A DNA stretch of 19,627 nucleotides from Saccoglossus kowalevskii (taxonomy: Eukaryota > Hemichordata > Enteropneusta > Harrimaniidae): NCBI RefSeq assembly GCF_000003605.2, contig NW_003156244.1, positions 180,187-199,813 of the forward strand, written 5' to 3'. Each line of letters opens with the position of its first letter. Positions within the stretch are counted from its first letter, which is position 1. The notes beneath the pieces are model-generated. The model was not told the DNA's origin. It made no database searches and saw nothing but the letters and a program-made list of their open reading frames with translations. Positions 9,759-18,885 of this stretch are shown in pieces. A program made the translations under genes and the position numbers.

Positions 9759-10338
9759 TTTTTTTTCATCCTTTTCATCCCACATCGGGACATAAGGCTG
9801 CAATCAGGTTCTTCCATTCCTGTCTATCCTTGGCCACTATTTCTGCACTACTCCAGGTCAGGTTTGCTTGGGCAAGTTCTGTGGTAATGGTTCTTCTCCA
9901 TGTAGTTTTTGGCCTCTTACAATCCAAGTACCAATACGAAGTTTTTGTTTGGGCTTCAGAAAACTGTCCATCGCACGCCTGACTTCTCCAATGGAGCTTT
10001 CATCAGAAGTGGCCATCCTGCCGATTTCCCGGCTACAGTTCTCATTCTGCCTATTATTTCTAATTAGTTCCTTTCGTGCAGTTTCTGTAACAATAGTTTG
10101 AACTGGGTGGGTTGTTGGCCCTCCGCAGTAGGTATCTTTTTGGGTTTTCCTTCCCTTAGCCAGAGCCTCGTTTGCCTAGGACCGTGAGGAGCTAGTTGCC
10201 CAGGGTGTACCACGGGGAGGTGAGGTTGACTTGGATGCTCTACGATTTACTGGCAGGCAGTCTTTTCACTCAAGACGAGCTAGTCAGTCCCAACATCACT
10301 GTCTGTGATGCTGAGCGCTTGAGCACCCCCTGACACCC
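9759..10338 (-). mobile_element. Internally deleted, non-autonomous non-LTR retrotransposon (LINE-derived)
   Basis: This 580-bp minus-strand insertion is flanked by an exact 10-bp direct repeat, CACATCTCTT, at 9749-9758 and 10339-10348, and ends in a short A tail (T run 9757-9766 on plus). One minus-strand frame is open for 105 codons (10175 down to a stop at 9858-9860) and includes a KPKQKLRIGTW motif (within 9912-9953), which resembles the start of an apurinic-type endonuclease domain (LRIGTWNVR in intact LINEs). It passes directly, in another frame, into a typical LINE C-terminal tail at 9777-9918: KRPKTTWRRTI, then LTW, KDRQEWKNLIAALC and a stop at 9775-9777. The body of endonuclease and reverse transcriptase is missing. 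The matching TSDs show that this short form inserted as a unit, like a LINE-derived SINE. LINE clade assignment is not possible by eye. Confidence 0.8.
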
Positions 10339-10348
10339 CACATCTCTT

Positions 10349-10608
10349 ACTTTTTTATTATAGTTCACTTACAATCACAGTCAGGGTGTTCAATAATTTA
10401 AATTGAGGGAGTTGTCACCTGTGCATGTGGTAGTCATCTATAGTATGTTGTTTTTTACAAATACTTGTCTACACTTGAGCCTTTGCATTTTGAGCATGTG
10501 TTGTTATCACCGCTTTAATTCAGTTTATATAAATGCAGTTAACTTACAAATAAATAAGTGCTCACAATTACATTGTTTATTCACATAGAAATGTGGAGAA
10601 ATCGAAAC
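10349..10608. other. Intronic sequence, nothing recognised
   Basis: A short AT-rich interval between the LINE-derived insertion and the next MITE. I see no features. Confidence 0.4.
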
Positions 10609-10616
10609 TACCGGTA

Positions 10617-10800
10617 CTGTAAAACCTGTATTAGAAACAGCGGCTTCTATTAAAATGGTACAATGCAACAGAGGGAATGCGGCTTCTATTAGAGCATCTA
10701 TCTACACATATGAGAAATGATGAATTTTTGGTTTTCAAACATTCAAAAAGAATGGGTGCGACTTTTATTAGGGATGCGGCTTCTAATACAGATTTTACGG
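10617..10800. mobile_element. Tc1/mariner-like MITE with TA target site and internal repeats
   Basis: A 184-bp element has terminal inverted repeats that match at 18 of the first 20 positions (left CTGTAAAACCTGTATTAGAA, right reading CCGTAAAATCTGTATTAGAA on the other strand). TA flanks both ends (10615-10616 and 10801-10802). Inside are four near-identical 13-mers, GCGGCTTCTATTA at 10640 and 10679 and variants at 10758 and 10776. There is no transposase. The TA flank suggests a Tc1/mariner-type mobiliser, but other TA-targeting families cannot be excluded. Confidence 0.7.
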
Positions 10801-10804
10801 TACT

Positions 10805-11248
10805 GTGTATAATGCAATCTCAAACACACATGGTGTTGTTTCTCTGACTTTGAGAACACAGCCCCATTAAAAGCCTGGGAAACATTTGAAGATAAACTTC
10901 TGTTTGAGAATGTGATGTTGCTGTTAAAAGTAATCATGTTTTAAAAATACTGTCCATGTGTTTTCACTTGAATGATGGCTGGAGCATTGACTGTGGGAAA
11001 GTCTAATCTGTGATATAAATCATGTGCAGGATGTCTTCATTGAATTTCATTGCATTGGCTTTACCTCTGCCTAGAATAGAATTGAATAGAATAGTTTTGG
11101 TATTTGCTGTATATGGTTTTTAAAAAAAACTACAATTAAACTACACATACTATACAATATTGATGTCAGGCTTAAAGGGGCTTCAGAACAGAACATATGT
11201 ATACATATAATCAATAAAGTTCAAAATTATGGAATTTACTATATACTG
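10805..11248. other. Intronic sequence, nothing recognised
   Basis: AT-rich noncoding sequence. It includes a small GAATAGAATTGAATAGAATAG microrepeat-like stretch near 11072-11094. A TGTGGGAA (a CSL-type Notch-effector consensus) occurs at 10992-10999, at a frequency expected by chance. Confidence 0.4.
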
Positions 11249-11249
11249 T

Positions 11250-11400
11250 ACTCTCTCTATTAGTGCCTATGGTCAAAATAAGTTATAATGAATTTAGTAT
11301 ACTTTATTGGAAATGCACGTATATAAACTTTGTGATATTTCACAGATTCTAACTAAAACACTGATTTGGGTTTACTTAAGCTATGACTTCGTTCTAGAGC
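11250..11400 (+). repeat. Dispersed repeat, copy 1 (partner at 18060-18195)
   Basis: It shares an exact 16-mer ATGGTCAAAATAAGTT (11269-11284) with 18107-18122. Further along, a related GGTTTACTTRAGCT block (11369-11382) resembles 18169-18182. Spacing between the blocks differs (about 102 against 64 bp), so these look like two diverged or indel-rich copies of one repeat. Boundaries are guesses. Confidence 0.4.
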
Positions 11401-13290
11401 CTTCATAAATTGAGTTCAATTTTGTACACAGTGTTCACAATATGACTGGCATTTTGGCATTTAATACTATAATGGTAGTCTTAATTTTTCTTTGGAATGA
11501 ACTTCACCTTGGAATCAGTAAAGAATCAATGCAAGATTCAAAAAAATCTTAAAATGAAAAAAAAACTGTTCCATGATGGTATCCTACATGGATGCCTCAC
11601 AATACATGTACATGTAAAATGAAAGTAAAACTCGTTTCTATTTTTTTTTTGGTAAAATACATTCTATGTTAACAACAATGTTCTGTAGATGCTTTAAACC
11701 GGACATCATTTTCATGCTGACATTTTGGTGCAGGGTTTCTTAAATTGTTGCTAATTTCAAACAAAAGTTTAGAAAAATGTTTTTTTTTTTTTGAATAATG
11801 ACAAAAGTTGGCTTTATTATTATTTTAGTGGCTTTTATGTGAAGATATGAATGATCAAAATGCACACCCATTGTACATATATTAGGGTTTCCACGTTAAG
11901 GTCACATATTGTTTAGGGGTAACTGTCCACTGTCCTCATTTCAAAAGTTACAAAGATAGTTCCATGCGTAATCTTCATAGATAAACTCCCTAGCTCAGGG
12001 ATGTGTCTTCAGTGTTAGATATCTTAATTCTGTTGCCCCTTAAGGTGGCTGCATTTCACATGGGGAAAGGTCATTGTGGGAGGAGGGAGATGGGAAGAAA
12101 TATGAGATATAAATAGTGCTGGGAGAGAAATAAAGCTGTCAAAACGTATTCTGCTGGCATTTTTCCGTAAGGAGGAAGTCACATGACCTACCAATGTAAT
12201 CGTGTGTGGAATTGCAAATTGTCTTTATAATTGCTGATGGTCCACCACATTTTGCAAAATGGGGTTCCATTGGAAAGTGTGGGAGACTGGTTTACTAAAG
12301 TCTTCTATTGTGAGGGTGGGAGACTGTTTTGCTCGAGTCTGTGGTGGTAAATGTTTTTGCACAAAGACATAAATGTACTCGACATTTTTATACCATGTAT
12401 AAGTTCCAGTTGAGGCATCCATGCAAGCGTGCAAGCCTGTAAGCGTGGCATTTGGTTCCAAATTAAATGTAGTTGGCACGTGCAGTCTTAAGGTTTGCAC
12501 ATTCCACACAAATATTTCCTAGATGAAAATACCTCACTCATTGACTTCTTACCATTCAAATTCTTTCCTTGGTTTTTTACAAAATGTGAGTAAAATGTTT
12601 CTTCATGAGGGAACTTCTGTTACAAGCACTTTTCAGTAGAGACCACAATGATGGATAATATTCCTGATTTTAGAGACTATGTACCACATACAACCATTTA
12701 TTGTCACATACCATCATGTAAAGATCAACACCCGATACAATTTCCCTAGTAAGAGTGCAAGTTTCTGACACAAAACTTATTAGCTGACAGATGTCAAAGT
12801 TGTTTCCATACTTTTCAGTCTAACAAAAATTACTGAGTTTTTCTGTTATTAAGACATATTAATACTGCTTCAGAAAAAAACTAGATTGCTAGCAAGCTTA
12901 GCCAAGACAGTTGTTAAAATAATATATCCTCCAATTTACCTCATAGTAAATTTATTGATTTATAATTTATTTTAATAATTACATGCTTTATGTGACATAC
13001 ATGTAAACATAATTATTATTTTCACTATCTGGAACATGATGTTAATAATGATAATTACTGATTAACATAAGTACCAAGTCAGTTTAGAACATTATAACAG
13101 AGGTGTGCATTTAATATTAAAAATGTGTCTGTCTGTGTTCAGCATAATAGGCTGCTGTGCTGGCTGATACTTAAAAACTAGTAGATCTTTTTCAGGCAGG
13201 CAGACTTTAAGATTTTTGTACACCCATACTATGTCAAACAGGCCAAAATGGCTCTACTCAAAACAGTATGATGAGTAATAAAATATATAT
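11401..13290. other. Intronic sequence, nothing recognised
   Basis: AT-rich noncoding sequence with T runs near 11641 and 11781 and a TACATGTACATGTA palindrome at about 11605-11618. The reverse-strand open frame at 12225-12509 begins at GTG and shows no family likeness, so I did not call it. Confidence 0.45.
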
Positions 13291-13460
13291 AGGATGGTCT
13301 TTATTGCAATCAAAGGCCTGTGGGCAAAATACATAAACTATAAATAAAATATAAAATAACAAAAACAGTAATGTCACACACTGTGTTTATAAATTTCGTA
13401 ACGTATTTTAAGGGAATGAAAAAGAAAGGCTGCAAGAGATATCAATTCATTTCTGCAAGG
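13291..13460 (-). other. Possible 3' end of a retroelement (minus strand)
   Basis: Read on the minus strand, this stretch has TTTTGCCCACAGGCC followed by TTGCAATAAAG. A polyadenylation-like AATAAA just after a GC-rich patch resembles the short 3' UTRs of many invertebrate non-LTR elements. It follows the open frame 13461-13919 in the same direction. No target-site duplication or tail repeat was found, so this is weak. Confidence 0.2.
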
Positions 13461-13919
13461 TTAAAACTTCTCATATGAGGGTGGAATAAAATAATATCTA
13501 GGGATGTATGTTTTCCTAAATTCATCAAAGAAGGGACAAATCAAGTAAATGAGTAATAAAATAAAGTCTGAGTATTTTATTAGTTGTTGCTGTGTTATTT
13601 GCACGATTGGTCTACTAGCAAACTTTACTCTCTCTGAATTAAAATGACACAAATAGTTGATGGTTACCATGACTTCCATGATCCACTTCGTGATAACGTG
13701 CCTGCTCCTTCCTCCTGTCAGTATGTCATGAAGTCCCTTCTCTGCTGTTTTCTTTGATGTTCTAACACATACCACCCACGCCTTTGGAAAATATGCTTTC
13801 ATAAGTGCTGATATAATTGACAATGGACACTGTGCATAGTTCAAAATGTCCAGACACACGACATAGGATAATAGATTTGAAGTGTTTTTCCACAAAAACA
13901 TCAACAAACAGTGGAACTT
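13461..13919 (-). pseudogene. Unrecognised minus-strand open frame, possible transposon remnant
   Basis: A frame of about 152 codons is open on the minus strand, from just after a TAA at 13920-13922 to a stop at 13461-13463. The first ATG in it is at 13899-13901. Such length is somewhat unusual in AT-rich noncoding DNA. The product is rich in hydrophobic stretches (LLLIYLICPFF near the C-terminus) and ends in RYYFIPPSYEKF. I recognise no domain, and it has no obvious splice or promoter context. It may be a decayed transposon coding fragment, given the AATAAA-bearing region downstream, or a chance open frame. Confidence 0.2.
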
Positions 13920-13922
13920 TTA

Positions 13923-15981
13923 ACAAAGCTTTCTTTTAGTAAAATTGTGCTGTCCTTTCCTTCAAAAATGACTGCATTCAAACAAACAGAAATACAATTA
14001 ATATATAGGTGTGTGTTCGGCAAACCTTGTCCTAATAAAAAGGTGTCTGGGTTTGTTCTTTTTACCGAGTGTTATTTGTATTAATCCTAAACAAAAGTTA
14101 TATTGTATACCGGTAGGTCTAGTAGTGATACTTTTGTAGGGCAAGGTGGAATATTATACATACATATACGTACCTGTTAAACCTGTTTATGAAGCCAATA
14201 AATTTTAAATACGTTTTTGTGCCGAGCTACTGTGTTCAGAAAAATTCCAATTTCAATTTGTAAATCTTTTATTTGTACATTTTACGTATCATAAACATTT
14301 CCACAGTTTACTTCTATAACAAGTATAATAGTAATGCAGACTACTGAATAGTAACCTACTTGCCTTATTCAACTCCATAAATTTTGAACAAGTTCTTTTA
14401 CAATACAACATTCAAGCCCTGATTTTGTAAGCCTAATATTGCTGTTATCTTGCATTTTGGACTTTATAGGGGATTTTAATTACAGGTTTTTTCGACAATG
14501 GTATTCCTAGAAATTGACTGCTCCTCCTCTGTTAAAATTCACAATCACTGCAATGTGATTTTCACAAGATTGTTATCAATATCCCTCAACAAACAAGTTC
14601 AGGAAGAGAGGTTGCAACATTCCTTCTGCTTGGCCCCTGAAGGTCACTCATCCTGGTAGTCTCTGCTGGCTCAAATTCAATATCAATTTCTCAATTATTG
14701 AGAACAACAAATCCCCTATTCCTTCATGTCTTGACGCAATCCATGATACTGTACGACATTTTTGTTGGAAAAATCTTTTCCCAATTGCAAAGGTTAACAT
14801 TTGTGAATTTTTAACAGCTGAGGAAACAGTTTATTCAAAATATAAAAGCTGCTGTCCCTTTAACCACTCATGTTATTCACAGCTATTAAAGATGCTAGTG
14901 GGTGGGTGATACAACAAGTTGGTGGGTGGGGCACCCACTCATGAGCGTTTCGCGGTGAACATGTCTCTATCCTGCAGGAAGTACCTTTTGTGATATCATA
15001 TGTTTCTTTCAACAATTTTCTTTCTCATAAAAAAAAAAATCGTGTTTTTCCCAGCCAGCATCTGGCTGCCATCACTCCCAAGGGTTCGGAGCTAGGTATG
15101 CATGTACATAAAAGTGTTTCAACACTCACAGTAATCAGCCCACCCAGTATTTTACTACATTGTTATGAAAATTCAATGTGTAGTCCTATAGAATTTCCTT
15201 CACAGTGCCAACTTTCTCACCAATGAAGCCATGCTAGAAGCTGCCATATTGGGCACAGAACACACACATGCAGTCCCAGTGGAGTGCAAATGTGAATTAC
15301 ATAAAACCAACAAGAAGTGTAAACTTTAAACATAGTACTGCCAGAACATGTGTGAGTTTGTGTTTTATGTCACCCCACCCAAAATCCAATCAATCAATTC
15401 TCTCTTTGACAAGTTGCTGTTTACATTCCTATAAAATGCTTGGTGTAAAGCCAAACTAGGACATAATTAGCAGCATGGTTTGGTTTAGTTACTCCCGGGT
15501 ATCCTGGTTAGAGATTAGATAACTTGTATTTGTTTTCAATAACCTTTTGCACTGTGTACAGGAATCTCATTAGCTGTAACTTGTACATAGAAATACAGTC
15601 TTATTTGTGCAATATAAGCCCTGTATGTGTGGCTATAGTCGCATTTATCATCTCATGAGCTGCCAATTGTTTCTCATTGTCCAACTGTTAGTCGTAATGC
15701 TGGTTAAAAGTCCATAGTTGCTTGACCGACCCAAGTTGACACCAAGATAGCATACATGTATGTATGACATAATGACATTGTGATTGTCACATTGTCACAC
15801 AAGTCCCAATCTTGAAATATCTGTGGTAAAAGTTACTGTGTGTAGGGTCACAGTTGAACATGAGTCGATTACAAGACTTACAATATGAACAAAAAATCTG
15901 GAGTAACATTCATTGTATTTAAAATAGGTTTCTGAGTGAAATTTGTCTTGATCATTTGGACAGAGAAACAGGAGAGATCAA
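13923..15981. other. Intronic sequence, nothing recognised
   Basis: AT-rich noncoding sequence. There is a small G-rich foldback near 14905-14938 (GTGGGT at 14922-14927 with ACCCAC at 14933-14938) and a TACCGGTA palindrome at 14108-14115. No gene could be supported. Confidence 0.45.
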
Positions 15982-16031
15982 CAAGGTTTGGATTGAAATA
16001 GCTAATCAAGGTTTGGATTGAAATAACTATG
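15982..16031 (+). repeat. 25-bp direct tandem duplication
   Basis: CAAGGTTTGGATTGAAATA starts at 15982 and again at 16007, giving two adjacent 25-bp units that differ at only a few positions near their ends. It lies about 30 bp left of the next MITE. Confidence 0.85.
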
Positions 16032-16061
16032 ATTGACCATTTCCACTGAAGAACCAATGTA

Positions 16062-16269
16062 CTGTAAAAGGGTTAATTATTCACTGGGTTTTAATTTTGC
16101 TTATTTCGCTGACTGGAAAATGCACTAAATTAAAACCCAGTGAATATGTAAAATTTAGCATAGAACACATTATCTAAATGATAACACCGTGAATTTAAAT
16201 CCCCACTGAATATGCCTGAAATTTTAAATCAGCGAAATTTAAACCCAGTGAAAATTAGTCATTTTACAG
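16062..16269. mobile_element. TA-flanked MITE with long imperfect TIRs
   Basis: This is a 208-bp element. The left end begins CTGTAAAAGGGTTAATTATT and continues TCACTGGGTTTTAATTTTGC. The right end read inverted gives CTGTAAAATGACTAATTTTC and then ACTGGGTTTAAATTTCGC, so the two roughly 38-40-bp arms are clearly related with several mismatches. TA dinucleotides flank it (16060-16061 and 16270-16271). Internal copies of AACCCAGTGAAT and GCGAAATTTAAA add foldback potential. No coding sequence is present. The CTGTAAAA terminus is shared with 10617-10800. Confidence 0.7.
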
Positions 16270-16271
16270 TA

Positions 16272-18059
16272 TATTTTAGTACTATGATTTCTTCCAAGTA
16301 CATGCTTGTGCAAGGACTTTTCCTCCATTGTCATTGATTGAACATTTGACAGTGGAAAAATGTCAGTAGGAAACATGTACATGTATGCTGTTTCAGTTCA
16401 TTGGTTCAGAGGAATGTCATGCCTATATACCGGTAGCGTGCAGGTGTAGGAAAAAACACAATGTTCCCATGCCCTCATGGCCCCCCTCCCCCATAATTTG
16501 CTAATGACTATCTTACATTTGCCAGGTTTGTTTCTGTCAGTCTGTGTTGGCCACAGATTATTTCACAATATCAAGTCCAAAGTCGTATTTAATAGTGTTA
16601 TTTACAAATTGTGGACCTTATTATACTCTACCAGATCCACAACACAAACAAATATGCATTCAGCGTGACTTGTTTGTTCGTTGCAGTGTTCCATTGACGA
16701 ACATCAGACATTAGCATACAAAGATATGTCGCAGTGACTACTTATATACTATACATGTATGTGGGAAGGACATGTACTTTAATCTTGATTACTTGATAGT
16801 AGCGGTGACCCCTGCTTGAATGAAATTCCTGCGTCTGTTTTCTTCCTTGGTTTGTAGTCATTAATTTTGTTGGTTTGTTATCAACTGGCCATTCCATAGC
16901 TGTGAATGTGCACAGTTTTCCTAGCTTAGTTCTGGGTCCCAAATTAAAGCTGATGGCAATCCAAGGCATGGAACAGGTGTAATACTTCAGAACACAGGTG
17001 AATAATCTGACATCCATATGCCAAAAAAAATTCACTTTAAGGATTAAGAAAAGCAATCATTAAATGGCAAAGATACTGCCTGTTAGAGTTGTAATTCCAT
17101 CAGACCTCATACATGTACTAAATTGTATTGATGACGCTCTAAATCATAGCTACTGCAAATAGTTTGAAAGATGTGAATTTTATTACTCAGTTGTCACAGT
17201 CCAGTAGTTTAACGTGACGTACACATCTGAAAACTAGGCTGAAACTGATCTTACCGTATTGCTGTATTGTGATGGATGTCGGTGCTTATGTTCTGATACC
17301 TCACACAACTATATTGTTATACCAAATCAAAATTAATCTAACACGATTGTAAATATTTTCTCACGCACCATGTTGTTTATAAATGTAACTAATCAACCTG
17401 GATAAGTGCCCAAAGCATGATTGAGTGGCCCTTGTGTCGTGCCCTTGATAGAATAATAGCTGACTGTTTAGTGGGTTTTTAGCCCGAAAGATGATATGTT
17501 TTTTTTTGAGAGTACACAATCAATTACAGCTTGATTATTTGATCCAGTGAGCTACATACATTGTATAGGAGGGGGATTATGTTTCTACCTGCATATAGAA
17601 CTAGTTCTGTCAGAGTGAATGAATATGTATAATCGTGTTGCCAAGGAGTTTCCCGCCAAAATTTTGTATACTTATGTGTATTTTTCCACAAGCTAATTCT
17701 CCTTGTTAATTTAATTAATATAGTAACCTTCTACAGGTCTTTGAGAAAAATGTGGCAAACATGCAGGTTGATTTTGTAGTAACAGTTAATCACAGATTTC
17801 ACAACAACAAAATAAACAAACTAGGTATGTGTAAGTGTGCTTTATTTACCGGTATGTCTTCTGTTGGTCACATGTCAGCCTATTATTAAAAATGCCTATC
17901 TGATACCTTATGCAATGTGTTGTACCGGTAATATAATTTTTTTCAAAAATGATTTTTTTTTTGTAATTTCATTTGTAATAAAACATATTATTATTATTAT
18001 ATTTTATTGGAAAATCTGAGAATTAATGAAACTATCAGGTTTAAAGTATGAAATCCGGG
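16272..18059. other. Intronic sequence, nothing recognised
   Basis: AT-rich noncoding sequence. TACCGGTA palindromes occur at 16428, 17847 and 17923, and several TACATGTA occur near 16377, 16752 and 17112. A TGTGGGAA lies at 16760-16767. The minus-strand open frame near 16742-17056 shows no family likeness. No exon or RNA gene was seen. Confidence 0.45.
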
Positions 18060-18195
18060 TCTTCGCCGTATTTGCTATATCAATAGTTAATTCATCCCAT
18101 ACATAAATGGTCAAAATAAGTTGTATTTTTATGAGCCAGCATACAGTTATTGAATAAATGCAAGCTTTGGTTTACTTGAGCTTCTGTCAGAGCAT
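18060..18195 (+). repeat. Dispersed repeat, copy 2 (partner at 11250-11400)
   Basis: It contains CCGTATTTGCT near 18066-18076, a string also found at the start of the foldback repeat at 7326. It also has the 16-mer ATGGTCAAAATAAGTT (18107-18122) and the GGTTTACTTGAGCT block (18169-18182) shared with the copy near 11269. No inverted ends were found, and the boundaries are approximate. Confidence 0.4.
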
Positions 18196-18885
18196 ATATG
18201 GTAATACTTGTGTAACACGTACATAAATTCCCCCATAACCCCCCCCCCTCCACAATGACAATGGTCTGCCCCATTGAATGGCCATTGTGATTGGTGGTCT
18301 TGTCCTGGTTCATTAGTCGTACATGAGTGAATTGAGTGGGAGCATTGATAGTATAGACTGCTGAGTGAGCTTTGTGCTTTGGGATACATTCTTTTATTCA
18401 ACAAAATCTACCTTCTGATTGGATTCATATTATGTAATAGACTGTTTGAGATAATTATGCAACAACGGATTCCAGTTCAGGATATGTTGCGTTACCTCTT
18501 TGGTTTTCTACTTTTTCCGCTTATTTTGTACTTCTGGGTAAAGTGATTGATGTGTGTATTTGGAACTGACAATGTAAATATCAGCTGTCAATACTTGTTT
18601 GCTTGGTAAGGTGTGCATAATTACCTGAGATGTTCTTTGTGAGAGAACACACCATACCTGTTAACGTAAAGTAGAGCAATTTGTGTGAATTTACTGTGAT
18701 GCAATTCGATTTTTCAATCGAACCATTAAACCATTATATATAATATTGCCATTGTAATTAGGAGTTGATATGTTTTCATTTTTATGAAATTTCAATACAT
18801 TTTGATACGATGTTGTCTTGCGTGATGTGAAGACAGTGTTTACAAATAAAAGTATGCAGTGGTGCTGCCGTAGGTTGAATTGTTG
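18196..18885. other. Intronic sequence left of the satellite, nothing recognised
   Basis: AT-rich noncoding sequence with a C-rich run near 18231-18250. I see no gene. Homology to the tandem units fades out leftward of about 18886. Confidence 0.45.

Noticed and set aside
9731-10101. Plus-strand open frames of 83 and 77 codons
   Set aside because: They are the antisense of the LINE-derived insertion, whose recognisable coding motifs lie on the minus strand.
12225-12509. 94-codon minus-strand open frame
   Set aside because: It begins with GTG, shows no domain or splice context, and is within the range expected by chance over this much AT-rich sequence.
16742-17056. 104-codon minus-strand open frame
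   Set aside because: No recognisable family, no neighbouring coding signal, and plausible as a chance frame.
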